Part shown: positions 1-8,361 of the stretch, one piece after another
Layout of the letters: every line of letters begins with the position of its first letter
Numbering within the stretch: the first letter of the stretch is position 1
Origin: Ramlibacter sp.
GTDB lineage: Bacteria > Pseudomonadota > Gammaproteobacteria > Burkholderiales > Burkholderiaceae_C
Length of the DNA stretch: 64,000 bases
Assembly (NCBI RefSeq): GCF_029866045.1
Contig: NZ_JARXAB010000057.1
Location: 1-64,000 of the forward strand
Direction of reading: 5' to 3'
The notes under the pieces: generated by a model
The model's database searches: none
The model's input: only the letters and a program-made list of their open reading frames with translations
Told to the model about the DNA's origin: nothing
Made by a program: the position numbers and the translations under genes

Positions 1-394
1 GTGCGAGTGCGTTCTGTTCGAAGTCGCCCGTGTTGGTGAGCCGACCGCGCTTGCGCTCGGCCTCGGCGGCGTGCGCCTCGCGCAGACAGGTGGACAGGTT
101 CTCGGCGGTCTGGCCCTCACGGCAGGCGCGCAGCTCCTGGCGGTGGTTGCCGGAGTTGTCCAGGCGGGGCCCGGCGGTTTTCGCCGCTGCGCCTGAGGCT
201 GCGCTCGGTTGACCCGTGGTGCTCGTGCTGCCGGCGCCTCCAGCCGCCTGCGCACTGCCGGCGCAGGCGGCCACAATTGCGGCCATCAGCAGCAGCCTGC
301 GCGGCGATGCGCCAGGGTGGCGCGCAGAGCGGCGTGCAGGACGGAAGAATTCGGCGTGAACAAAACGAGAAGGGGACAGGACAATCCGGCGCAT
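1..394 (-). CDS. secreted hypothetical protein (partial, C-terminus beyond window)
   Basis: The reading frame starts at an ATG whose complement is at 392-394 and stays open to base 1, so the C-terminus is missing. The roughly 130 visible residues begin with an Arg-rich segment, then a hydrophobic stretch LLLMAAIVAACAGSAQA that looks like a signal peptide with an AQA cleavage site near residue 50. A Gly/Ser/Thr-rich linker follows, then a charged domain with two cysteines (LRACREGQT, LSTCLREAH) and the segment TNTGDFEQNALA. Small periplasmic proteins of this type are common in Comamonadaceae and have no known function; that family link is from memory. An export role is inferred from the leader only. 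Confidence 0.6.
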   Translation of the reverse strand, partial: MRRIVLSPSRFVHAEFFRPARRSARHPGASPRRLLLMAAIVAACAGSAQAAGGAGSTSTTGQPSAASGAAAKTAGPRLDNSGNHRQELRACREGQTAENLSTCLREAHAAEAERKRGRLTNTGDFEQNALA

Positions 395-528
395 GCGCTC
401 GCTCCCTAGGCTGGTGAGCCGGCCAGTCTAGGAAGCGCATGAATTCGCGCCTGTCGGAGGCCGCCCTATCACCCAGGCGGGTGCGGCGTCGGCGGGCTGT
501 CAGCGTGTCTTGATCAGGCAGCGCTGTC

Positions 529-2661
529 TCAGCGCACCAGCACCGCCACGCCATCGGCCGCCCGTACCCCCTGGCCCCGGGGCAGCACGAACAGCGGGTT
601 GATCTCGGCTTCGGCCAGTCGCTCGCCCAGCTGCGCCGCCATGTGCGAGAAGGCGACCACCGCGTCGGCCAGTGCCTCCACATCGGCTGGCGGCCGACCC
701 CGGAAGCCATCGAGCAAGGGCCAGGTCTTGAGCGCATGCGCCATGGCCAGGGCCTCCTCGCGGTCCAGCCCGCCCTCGGGCGGCAGCAGCCGCAAGCTGG
801 TGTCCTGGAACAGTTCTGCGGTCACGCCGCCCATGCCCAAGAGAATGGCCGTGCCCAGTGGGTCTCGGCGCAGGCCCAGAATCAGTTCGGTACCACCGAC
901 CACGCACTCCTGCACCAGGAAGCGGGTCGGGCGATCGCCGGTGTGGGTCTGCACCTCGTTGGCCATCCGGTCCAGGCGGTCGCCGATCTGCGCCGCGTCC
1001 ACGCCCACCGCCACCCCTCCTACATCGCTTTTGTGCGTGATCTCGGACGAGAGGATCTTGAGCACTACCCGGCCTCCAAGTTCAGTCGCGGCCGCCTGTG
1101 CCTCTTGCGCCGAGTGCACCACCCGCTCGCGGGTACCGGTCACGCCGAAGGCGGCAAAGAGTTGTTTGGCCTGCGCTTCGTCAAGTGCGCCGGCAGGCAG
1201 CGAAGGGAGCAGGGTAGGCGCTGACGCCGCGGCTGTGCCATCGCCCGAGGCGCGCAAGGCTTGCTTGTGCTGGTCTTGTAGGGCGTGGACCAGCCGCATG
1301 CCGTTCAAGGCGGCGGCGCAGCTCTCCGCTGCCGCATAAGCGGGCACGCCGCGCTCGGTGAGAAGCGCCGCCACATGGGGCGCGTGCGGGCTGACAAAGG
1401 CCAGGATCGGTTTGTCCGACAGCGGCAAGCAGTCCTGGATCGCACCCGCCATCAGCTCCGGCATGGCCAGGGCCGACGAGCCCACGATGATCACCAGCGC
1501 GTCGTAGCTGGGGCTGGCCTGCAGGGCCCGGATTGCGCCGCGCAGCAGGTCTGGCTGCAGGCCGGCCAAGGTGACGTCGATGGGGTTGCGGTCCAGTGCG
1601 GCATGGTCGCCCGTTTGCAGTGCGCGCAGGGCGGCTGCGGTGGCCTCGTCGGGGGCAGGCGCCTCGAAGCCGGAGACGCCCAGCGCGTCGGAAACGAGCG
1701 TGCCCGCACCGCCGGTGGAGGTGAGGATGGCGACGCGTTTGCCGCGCAGGTGGCGGCCGGTGGCCAAAGCGGCTGGGACGTCGAGCAGGTCGGCAAAAGT
1801 CTGGGCGCGGATCACGCCGGTCTGGGCGAACAGCGCGTCGTACATGCGGTCGGCACCGGCCATCGCGCCGGTGTGCGAGACCGCGGCGCGTGCGCCCGCC
1901 TCGGAGCGGCCGATCTTGAAGGCGACGATGGGCTTGCCTGCCGCCGCCGCGCGCCGTGCCGCAGCGCGAAAGCGTGCCGGGTCGCGGATCGCCTCGACAT
2001 AAAGCGCGATCACCCGCGTGGCCGGGTCGTCCACCAGGGTGTCGATGAAATCAGCCAGTTCCAGGTCGACCTCATTGCTGGTGGACACCAGCTTGGACAG
2101 GCCAATGCCGCGCGCCGCTGCGCGCGAGAGCAAGGCGCCCAGGATGCCGCCGCTTTGCGACACCACGCCGATATGGCCAACGGGAAAGTGGTCCATCTCC
2201 AGCGCGCCGGAGGCCGACAGTACGATGCGGTCGGTCAGATTGACCAGGCCAATGGTGTTGGGGCCGAGGATGCGCATGCGCCCCGCGGCTTCGCGCAGTT
2301 GGGCCTGCCGGCGCGCACCGGCCTCGCCGGTTTCGGTATAGCCGCTGGCCAGCACGATGGCGGCGGCGCAGCCGCGCGCCGCCAGCTCGCGCACCGCCCC
2401 CTGCGCCCGCTCGGCACCTAGCAAAACGATAGCGACATCCGGCACCTCGGGCAGGGCGCCGATATCTGGGTAACAGGGCAGCGCGCCGATGCGATCGAGC
2501 TTGGGGTTGACCGGGTAGATCGCTCCTGCAAAGCCGTGCTTGAGGAGGTAAGACACCGGCCGCCCCGCCGTCTTGGTGGGGTCGCCGGAGGCACCGATGA
2601 CGGCGACGCTTCGGGGCTTGAGCAGCCTGTCGATCGCGTCCATGGTCGGCGCCTCGTTCAT
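529..2661 (-). CDS. acetate/acyl-CoA ligase, NDP-forming (CoA-binding + ATP-grasp)
   Basis: This 710-residue protein has the layout of single-chain NDP-forming acyl-CoA synthetases. An N-terminal CoA-binding fold starts near residue 15 (VAVIGASGDP). The middle succinyl-CoA-ligase-like domains carry the likely phospho-accepting histidine in SHTGAMAG. A C-terminal ATP-grasp part has VVLKILSSEITHKSDVGG. It would activate a carboxylic acid with CoA, reversibly coupled to ATP or GDP/ADP. The start overlaps the stop of the upstream enoyl-CoA hydratase gene by ATGA, so the two are translationally coupled. MDAID, six residues in, is an alternative start. The true acid substrate is unknown; the Bug receptor two genes upstream suggests an imported organic acid. 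Confidence 0.85.
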   Translation of the reverse strand: MNEAPTMDAIDRLLKPRSVAVIGASGDPTKTAGRPVSYLLKHGFAGAIYPVNPKLDRIGALPCYPDIGALPEVPDVAIVLLGAERAQGAVRELAARGCAAAIVLASGYTETGEAGARRQAQLREAAGRMRILGPNTIGLVNLTDRIVLSASGALEMDHFPVGHIGVVSQSGGILGALLSRAAARGIGLSKLVSTSNEVDLELADFIDTLVDDPATRVIALYVEAIRDPARFRAAARRAAAAGKPIVAFKIGRSEAGARAAVSHTGAMAGADRMYDALFAQTGVIRAQTFADLLDVPAALATGRHLRGKRVAILTSTGGAGTLVSDALGVSGFEAPAPDEATAAALRALQTGDHAALDRNPIDVTLAGLQPDLLRGAIRALQASPSYDALVIIVGSSALAMPELMAGAIQDCLPLSDKPILAFVSPHAPHVAALLTERGVPAYAAAESCAAALNGMRLVHALQDQHKQALRASGDGTAAASAPTLLPSLPAGALDEAQAKQLFAAFGVTGTRERVVHSAQEAQAAATELGGRVVLKILSSEITHKSDVGGVAVGVDAAQIGDRLDRMANEVQTHTGDRPTRFLVQECVVGGTELILGLRRDPLGTAILLGMGGVTAELFQDTSLRLLPPEGGLDREEALAMAHALKTWPLLDGFRGRPPADVEALADAVVAFSHMAAQLGERLAEAEINPLFVLPRGQGVRAADGVAVLVR

Positions 2662-3446
2662 GCCTGGGCCGTCTTGGCCAGGAAGGCGGTCACCGACTCG
2701 CGGTGCTCGGTGCTGGTGTAGCAGATGCCCTGGGCCTGGCTGCCCAGCGCGAAGACCTGCTGCGCCATCGACTCAAAACTCTGGTTAAGGATGCTCTTGG
2801 TCAGGGCCAGGGCGGTGGCCGAGCCGCGGCTCATCTCGCGTGCCCAGGCCTGGGCGTCGGCCAGCAGGGTTTCGTGGGCGGTCTTGCGGTCGGCGATGCC
2901 CAGGGCGAGGGCCTCGTCGACTTCGACCTTGCGGCCGGTGAAGATCAGTTCCTTGGCCTTGACCAGTCCGACGCGGCGCGGCAGGAAGTACATGCCGCCG
3001 CCGTCGGGGACGATGCCCCGGTGGATGTAGGACCAGGTGAAGCTGGCGCGCTCGCTGGCGATGACGAAGTCGCAGGCCAGTGCGGTGTCGGCTCCCAGAC
3101 CCGAGGCCGCGCCGTTGACGGCGGCGATCACCGGCTTGGGCATCGTATGCAACAGCGTCTGGGTGCGATGCACCCGCAACTGGCGGTGCCAGCCGTTGAA
3201 GGCGATCTCGCCGGTGGGCGCGCTCATGCGCTGCTCCATGCCGGCAATGTCGCCGCCGGCGGAGAAGCCTTTGCCGGCGCCGGTGAGCACCAGGGCGCGG
3301 ATGCCCTTGTCGGCGGCGACCCGCTCGAGCCCCTCGATCAGCGCGGTGCGAAGTGCGTCGCTGATCGCGTTGCGCTTGTCGGGGCGGTTGAGGGTGAGGG
3401 TGGCGATGCCACCGTCGATCTGGAGGTCAATGAGGGAGTCGTTCAT
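2658..3446 (-). CDS. enoyl-CoA hydratase/isomerase family protein
   Basis: A 262-residue crotonase-family protein of standard length. The oxyanion-hole region GAGKGFSAGGDI lies near residue 55, the second helix NGAASGLGADTALACD near 105-125, and GIVPDGGGMYFLPR near 140-155. The aspartate in IVPDGGG occupies the region where classical hydratases carry a catalytic glutamate, a variation also seen in isomerase-like members. It acts on acyl-CoA thioesters in the cytoplasm, most simply adding water to the product of the adjacent acyl-CoA ligase. It lies between the Bug receptor gene (86 bases upstream) and the ligase gene (4-base overlap), so the three probably form one operon. Exact reaction not determined. 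Confidence 0.85.
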   Translation of the reverse strand: MNDSLIDLQIDGGIATLTLNRPDKRNAISDALRTALIEGLERVAADKGIRALVLTGAGKGFSAGGDIAGMEQRMSAPTGEIAFNGWHRQLRVHRTQTLLHTMPKPVIAAVNGAASGLGADTALACDFVIASERASFTWSYIHRGIVPDGGGMYFLPRRVGLVKAKELIFTGRKVEVDEALALGIADRKTAHETLLADAQAWAREMSRGSATALALTKSILNQSFESMAQQVFALGSQAQGICYTSTEHRESVTAFLAKTAQA

Positions 3447-3532
3447 GGCAGGAAGGGGTGATTGGCTGGGGGTCGACGGGTGGCTGGGGCGTGTTGGAGT
3501 GGGCGCGGTTCATCCCGCCCGTTTCATGCGTT

Positions 3533-4567
3533 TCATTCGGGCTTGACGTTGTTTTCCTTGACGATGCTGCGCCAGCGGGCTTCCTCGCGGCGCACATAGG
3601 TGTCGAGTTCCTCAGGCGAGCCGGCGCTGACCACCAGGCCTTCTTGCTCGATCTTGCGGCGGAATTCCTCCGACTGCGCCGCTCTCTTTACCGCCGCATT
3701 GAGCTTGGCAATCACGTCGGCAGGCGTGCCTGCCGGTGCGTAGATGCCGTACCAGCTCTCGACCGAGTAGCCGGTGACGGATTCAGCCACTGCTGGCACG
3801 CCTTTGAGTGCGGGTGAGCGCTCGGGGGTGGTGACCGCCAGTGCGCGCAACTTGCCGCCGTCGATCAGCGCGCCGACCGCGGACGAAGTGGCGAACATCA
3901 CGTCTACCTGGCCACCGACCACGTCGGTGAGTGCCGGTCCCGCGCCCTTGTAGGGGATGTGGGTCATCTTGACCTTGGCCAGGTTGGTGAACATCTCGCC
4001 GGCCAAGTGGGCAGAGGTGCCGTTGCCCTGGGAGGCGTAGGAGACCTTCTCCGGGTTAGCCGCAGCGGCGACCACCACGTCCCTGACCGTCTTGAAGGGG
4101 CTGTTGGTGCGCACCACCAGCACATTGGGCCCGCGGCCGATCAGGATGACGGGCGCGAAGGCTTTGTCCGAGGCGTAGGGCAGCTTAGGCACCAGGCTGG
4201 GGTTGACCGCGTGCGCAAAGGAGGCAACCACCAGGGTGTAGCCGTCGGGCGCGCTCTTGGCGACCAGATCGGTCCCGATGACCGTGCCCGCGCCGGGCTT
4301 GTTGTCGATGACCACCGGTTGGCCCAGGGCCTGGCTCATGCCCACCCCCAAGGTGCGAGCGATCAGGTCGGTGCCGCCGCCGGGGGCGAAAGGCACGACC
4401 AGGCGCAGCGGCTTTTCCGGATAGGCCGCGAGGGCGCTGCCCGCCACGGACAAGGCCAACACGGCACAAGCGCGTGCGACCAAGGGGGCGAGGAACGCGG
4501 CGCAGAGCCACTGGAGGGCTCGGGCCAATGGCCTGTCTGAGTGGCGGCGAATGGACGTCATGGTCAT
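3533..4567 (-). CDS. Bug/TctC-family periplasmic solute-binding protein
   Basis: A 344-residue extracytoplasmic receptor of the tripartite tricarboxylate transporter type. A long N-terminal leader with a hydrophobic core (VLALSVAGSALAAYP) precedes the signature YPEKPLRLVVPFAPGGGTD near residue 50. Further hallmarks are DNKPGAGTVIGTD and THIPYKGAGPALTDVVGGQ. Such proteins bind carboxylates or other small organics in the periplasm. No TctA or TctB membrane subunit is encoded in the window, so it would have to use a transporter encoded elsewhere or act as a sensor. It is the first gene of the operon with the hydratase and ligase, divergent from the IclR regulator. The start could also be the second ATG, two codons in. 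Confidence 0.88.
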   Translation of the reverse strand: MTMTSIRRHSDRPLARALQWLCAAFLAPLVARACAVLALSVAGSALAAYPEKPLRLVVPFAPGGGTDLIARTLGVGMSQALGQPVVIDNKPGAGTVIGTDLVAKSAPDGYTLVVASFAHAVNPSLVPKLPYASDKAFAPVILIGRGPNVLVVRTNSPFKTVRDVVVAAAANPEKVSYASQGNGTSAHLAGEMFTNLAKVKMTHIPYKGAGPALTDVVGGQVDVMFATSSAVGALIDGGKLRALAVTTPERSPALKGVPAVAESVTGYSVESWYGIYAPAGTPADVIAKLNAAVKRAAQSEEFRRKIEQEGLVVSAGSPEELDTYVRREEARWRSIVKENNVKPE

Positions 4568-4675
4568 GTCTCCGAGTGGTTGTCGTTGAAGGGCGTTGCT
4601 CGCCAGTGAACGGGGTTTAGCGGCAGCTGCAATCCAGTCACGAGCTTAGGGCCGCACCCGGGACACGGGGGGCCG

Positions 4676-5497
4676 ATGATTTCAAAGAATGGAATTGCCT
4701 ACACTGGCGCCATGACCCGACTCACCGCCGCCAAGCCCGGCCGCTCGCCGGCCAATCGCTCACTGGAGCGGGGCATCGCCTTGCTGCTCGCCTTCCGGCC
4801 TGGCTCCACCCTGCTGGGCAATCTGGAGCTGGCCGAGCGCACCGGATTGCCGCGGGCCACCGTCACCCGGCTGGCCCAGACGCTGGTGGGTGCCGGCCTG
4901 CTGCAGGCCGATCCCCGCAGCCGCGCCTACCGCCTGGCGCCCGCTGTCTTGAGCCTGGCCCACGCCATGCGGGCGGGCTCCTCCCTGCTGGCGGTGGCCG
5001 CGCCCTTGATGCGCGCCGCCGCGCAGACGCACCGCATCAACGTCGGCCTGGCCGCGCCCGACGGCGACGAGATGGTCTACCTCGAGTCCATCCGCTACAA
5101 CCCCCGGCCCTCGCTGCGTTCGGTGGTGTCGGGCCAACGGGTGCCGATGGAGCTCACCTCACTGGGCCGCGCCTGTCTGGCGGGCGTTGGTGATACGCGT
5201 CGGGCCGAACTGCTGGCGCATTTGCGCATCACGCGCAAGGCGCAGTGGCGGCAGTTGGGGGCTGCCGTACGGCAGTCGATCGACGATGTGCATTCGAAGG
5301 GGTGGTGTGCGGCCAGCTGGCAGCCCGAGGTGGTCGCCGTTGCCACGCCGCTGCAATTCCAGGGTGCGGACTATGCCTTGAACATGAGCGTGACCACCGC
5401 CGCGGGGCCGGACGCAGAGGCCGAGCGGCTGGCGTTGCTGCTGCTGCAGTTGAAGCGCGAGCTGGAAGTGGCGTTGGCGCTGTCCGCCGCGCTGTGA
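4676..5497 (+). CDS. IclR-family transcriptional regulator
   Basis: A 273-residue protein with an N-terminal winged helix-turn-helix (SLERGIALLLAF, NLELAERTGLPRATVTRLAQ, residues about 25-65) and a C-terminal IclR effector-binding domain (AAAQTHRINVGLAAPDGDEM, SLGRACLAGV). It is divergent from the Bug receptor, hydratase and ligase operon with only 108 bases between them, so it most likely controls that operon in response to its substrate or a CoA derivative. The start is ambiguous: the first ATG (4676) follows a G-rich Shine-Dalgarno-like run, while the ATG at 4712 matches the usual family N-terminus and lies just after a TACACT promoter-like hexamer. Confidence 0.85.
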   Translation: MISKNGIAYTGAMTRLTAAKPGRSPANRSLERGIALLLAFRPGSTLLGNLELAERTGLPRATVTRLAQTLVGAGLLQADPRSRAYRLAPAVLSLAHAMRAGSSLLAVAAPLMRAAAQTHRINVGLAAPDGDEMVYLESIRYNPRPSLRSVVSGQRVPMELTSLGRACLAGVGDTRRAELLAHLRITRKAQWRQLGAAVRQSIDDVHSKGWCAASWQPEVVAVATPLQFQGADYALNMSVTTAAGPDAEAERLALLLLQLKRELEVALALSAAL

Positions 5498-5536
5498 GCG
5501 CGACCCGGGCAGGCGAGCTTCGTCACAGCGCGGGCT

Positions 5537-6661
5537 TCAGGTGGGCAGCGCGTTCACCTCGTAGGCCGTGCTGCGCCCGCCGCCTTCCATCTTGCGCAGC
5601 ACGCCTTGCGCCAGCAGGTCATTGATATCGCGCAGCGCCGTGTCGGGCGAACACTTGGCCAGCGTCGCCCACTTCTGGCTGGTCAGCTTGCCCTCGAAGC
5701 CGTCCAGCAGCTTGTTCAGGAGCTTGACCTGACGCTCGTTCATCGGCGTCATGGCCCAGTGCTGCCAGAAGCGCGATGAGGTCAGCACCTTGTCCAGACT
5801 GGCGTGGGCCTGGTCGACCGCCCGATGCAGGGTGGCCAGAAACCAGGCCAGCCAGGCGGTCACGTCCATCCCCCCTTTTTGCGTCCGCTCGAGGATGGCG
5901 TAGTAGGCGCTGCGCTCACGCTGGATCTGGGCCGAGAGGCTGTAAAAGCGCTGCGGCGTACCGTCGGCGCGCGCCAGGAAAAGGTCGCCAATGGCACGGG
6001 CGATGCGGCCGTTGCCGTCGTCGAAGGGGTGAACCGTCACGAACCACAGGTGGGCCAAGGCCGCCTTGATCAGGGGGGGCTCGCCGCTGCCGCTATTGGC
6101 CCAGGCGAGAAAGCGCTGCATCTCGGCCTCGAGGCCTGGGGCGGGTGGGGCCTGGAAATGAACCCGTGGATGGCCATAGGCCCCCGACACCACCTGCATC
6201 GGCCCGCTGGCGTCGTCACGCCACGCGCCCACGCCAATCGGTGACAGGCCTGAGAACCCGGTAGGGAACAGCGCCGCATGCCAGCCAAACAGTCGCAGGG
6301 TGGTGAGGGGGTTGTCGCACCGCGCCGTGGCGTCAAGCACCATGTCCACCACGCCCTCCACATGACGATCAACCGGCGCCAGGGCGCCGATGTCGACCCC
6401 CAGGCGCCTGGCAATGGACGAACGCACCGACGCCACGTTGAGAAGCTCGCCTTCGATCTCACTCGTTTTGACCACATCGGCGGTCAAGTTGTCGAGGCTG
6501 GCCTGCTCCCTCAGGCCCATGCCGACATGGGCCAGGCGCCCGAGCAGCAGGCCCTGGGCGTGCCTGACTTCGGCCAAGGGGCCGGCCAGGGCTGCGAGGT
6601 CGAAGCGCCAAGCCGGCCAGTCTTGCGTCTGCCAGATATAGGCTTTATTTCCGCGAATCAT
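5537..6661 (-). CDS. Fic-domain protein, class II, with C-terminal winged helix
   Basis: This 374-residue protein has the Fic core motif HPFDDGNGRIAR at residues 211-222; Fic enzymes usually transfer AMP from ATP to a hydroxyl side chain of a target protein. The N-terminal region (Fic_N/DUF4172 type) carries the auto-inhibitory helix motif TSEIEG at residues 66-71, which defines class II Fic proteins in which inhibitor and enzyme share one chain. The last 80 residues look like a DNA-binding winged helix (NERQVKLLNKLLDGFEGKLT, SPDTALRDINDLLAQGVLRK). Active-site residues appear intact, so it should be active once inhibition is relieved. It stands alone between two catabolic clusters. Target unknown. 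Confidence 0.88.
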   Translation of the reverse strand: MIRGNKAYIWQTQDWPAWRFDLAALAGPLAEVRHAQGLLLGRLAHVGMGLREQASLDNLTADVVKTSEIEGELLNVASVRSSIARRLGVDIGALAPVDRHVEGVVDMVLDATARCDNPLTTLRLFGWHAALFPTGFSGLSPIGVGAWRDDASGPMQVVSGAYGHPRVHFQAPPAPGLEAEMQRFLAWANSGSGEPPLIKAALAHLWFVTVHPFDDGNGRIARAIGDLFLARADGTPQRFYSLSAQIQRERSAYYAILERTQKGGMDVTAWLAWFLATLHRAVDQAHASLDKVLTSSRFWQHWAMTPMNERQVKLLNKLLDGFEGKLTSQKWATLAKCSPDTALRDINDLLAQGVLRKMEGGGRSTAYEVNALPT

Positions 6662-6696
6662 GCGGAGATTTTGCTGGCTAATCCGGCCGTATGCAA

Positions 6697-6736
6697 CTTA
6701 TTCACCGTAGTAAATGCAGCGAATAAGAGGCTATTC
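6697..6736. promoter_or_regulatory. repeat-rich promoter region upstream of the fic gene
   Basis: Two near-identical direct copies (TTATTCACCGTAG at 6698-6710 and CTATTCACCGCAG from 6731) and the inverted arms GAATA (6721-6725) and TATTC (6732-6736) lie within 75 bases upstream of the Fic start. This is the usual place for an operator. Since the Fic protein ends in a winged helix, autoregulation is a reasonable but untested inference. Confidence 0.35.
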
Positions 6737-6784
6737 ACCGCAGCCACTGGCTCTGCGCTGTTGCCGCGCCCGCTGAGCGCGTTC

Positions 6785-7693
6785 TCAGACAGCGAAGCGG
6801 TACAAGGCCTGCGGGTTGTGGACCAGAAGCTTTTCCAGAGCGGCTGCGGAAGGCGCAATGCGCGCCAATGCATCCACCAGTTCGCCGTCGTCCGGCACAT
6901 GGGTGTGGTTGGGATGGGGCCAGTCCAAGCCCCACAGGCACTGGTCGGGGAAGCGCTCCACAAGGCGAGCAGCCAGCAGGACGCCCGCCGGGTAGCCTTG
7001 CCCCGCCCGGCAAGTTGCGTCGATGCGGTCAATGCCGCTGACCTTCACGTGAAAGCCAGGTTGCTCGAGCAGCCCCATCAGGGCCTGGAAGTCCGTGTGC
7101 GACTCGCCCAGGCGCGCGTCGACGCGGCCCATGTGGTCGATCACCACCGGAACCCGGCTGGCCCGCAGCGCCTGGCCCACGGTGTGGACCAGCTCGCTCT
7201 CAAAGTGCACCTGCAGGTGCAGGCCCCTAGCGGCCAGACGCTCTGTCAGTGCCACCACCTCCTGCGGCGACTCGCCACCCACCAGGTGGCGCATGAAGTT
7301 GAAGCGCACGCCCCGAAAGCCCCGGTCGGCCAGGCGCTGGAGTTCGCGGTCGGTGACATCCAGCGTTACCCGGGCGATGCCGAGATAGCGCCCACCGCCG
7401 GCTTCGATCGCGTCTTCGACCACTCCGTTGTCATAGCCGTGATTGACCGTCTGCACGATGACGCAGCGCTCAATGCCCATGCGCTGATGCAGGGCGAAGA
7501 GGCGCTCTTTCGGCGCAGGCGCTGGCGCTGGGCCACGCTTCGGTCCATTCGCCTGCGCGTAGGGAAAGCGGTCGAGCGGTCCGAGCACGTGGACATGGGT
7601 GTCGCAACTGCCCGCAGGCAGCTTCAAGGCGGGAAGGCTGGGCGTGTCCAGATAGGTCTGGACGAAATCGGGCGCGTCGGATGCAGGGCTCAT
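6785..7693 (-). CDS. amidohydrolase-2 family protein (2-pyrone-4,6-dicarboxylate hydrolase-like)
   Basis: A 302-residue metal-dependent hydrolase. An N-terminal HxH motif (CDTHVHVLGP, near residue 30) is followed by VIDHMGR near 184 and the C-terminal aspartate motif LWGLDWPHPNH near 255. This pattern and length fit the LigI group, which opens lactone rings such as 2-pyrone-4,6-dicarboxylate. It is the last gene of a seven-gene minus-strand cluster, 23 bases after the CoA-transferase B subunit gene, so a lactone or enol-lactone intermediate feeding a 3-oxo acid is a sensible guess. The precise substrate cannot be told from sequence alone. Confidence 0.75.
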   Translation of the reverse strand: MSPASDAPDFVQTYLDTPSLPALKLPAGSCDTHVHVLGPLDRFPYAQANGPKRGPAPAPAPKERLFALHQRMGIERCVIVQTVNHGYDNGVVEDAIEAGGGRYLGIARVTLDVTDRELQRLADRGFRGVRFNFMRHLVGGESPQEVVALTERLAARGLHLQVHFESELVHTVGQALRASRVPVVIDHMGRVDARLGESHTDFQALMGLLEQPGFHVKVSGIDRIDATCRAGQGYPAGVLLAARLVERFPDQCLWGLDWPHPNHTHVPDDGELVDALARIAPSAAALEKLLVHNPQALYRFAV

Positions 7694-7716
7694 GGTCTGG
7701 GGGAGGAGGGTTGGCC

Positions 7717-8361
7717 TCAGGCCTGGATCTGCAGGCCGATCAGGCCTTGGAGTTCGGCAAGGTCCAGGCCCTCGGCGAGGTCGACCAGTTGCAGGCCCTG
7801 GGGGGTGCAGGCCAGTGTGGCCAGATCGGTGTAGACGCGCTTGACGCAGCCGACGCCAGTCAGCGGATACGTGCAGCGCTCGACGATTTTGCTGGCGCCT
7901 TGCTTGGTGAGCAGGTCCATCATGACCCAGGTCTGGCGGGCGCCAGTGGCCAGGTCCATCGCGCCGCCGACCGCGGGGATGGCGCCGGGCTCGCCGGTGC
8001 TCCAGTTGGCGAGGTCACCCGTGGCCGAGACCTGGAAGGCCCCAAGCACACAGATGTCGATATGCCCGCCGCGCATCATCGCGAAGCTGTCGGCATGGTG
8101 GAAGAACGCGCCACCGGGCAGCAGCGAGACGGGCTGCTTGCCGGCGTTGATCAGGTCATAGTCCTCGAGCCCCGGGGCTGGCGCAGGCCCCACGCCCAGG
8201 ATGCCGTTCTCGCTTTGGAGGATCACCTCCCGGCCTGCCGGGATGTGGTTGGCCACCCGTGTGGGTTGGCCGATGCCCAGGTTCACGATGGCGCCGTCAT
8301 GAATGTCGGCAGCCACGCGGCGGGCCAGTTCATCGGGGCCGCGGCGGCGGTAGGCGGTCAT
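7717..8361 (-). CDS. pcaJ: 3-oxoacid CoA-transferase subunit B
   Basis: A 214-residue subunit that transfers CoA between acyl groups together with the A subunit encoded just upstream (4-base ATGA overlap). The catalytic glutamate lies in the conserved SENGILGVG near residue 50, and GGAMDLATGARQTWV near 133 is typical of the family. The pair resembles 3-oxoadipate CoA-transferase (PcaIJ) and succinyl-CoA:3-ketoacid transferases equally at this level. The neighbouring carboxymuconolactone-decarboxylase-like and lactonase-like genes favour a beta-ketoadipate-type role, but the substrate remains inferred. Confidence 0.82.
   Translation of the reverse strand: MTAYRRRGPDELARRVAADIHDGAIVNLGIGQPTRVANHIPAGREVILQSENGILGVGPAPAPGLEDYDLINAGKQPVSLLPGGAFFHHADSFAMMRGGHIDICVLGAFQVSATGDLANWSTGEPGAIPAVGGAMDLATGARQTWVMMDLLTKQGASKIVERCTYPLTGVGCVKRVYTDLATLACTPQGLQLVDLAEGLDLAELQGLIGLQIQA

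Noticed and set aside
117-907. Open frames near the left end on the minus strand other than the two annotated genes
   Set aside because: They overlap the end of the acyl-CoA ligase gene in another frame and have Arg/Pro/Ala-rich non-protein-like composition.
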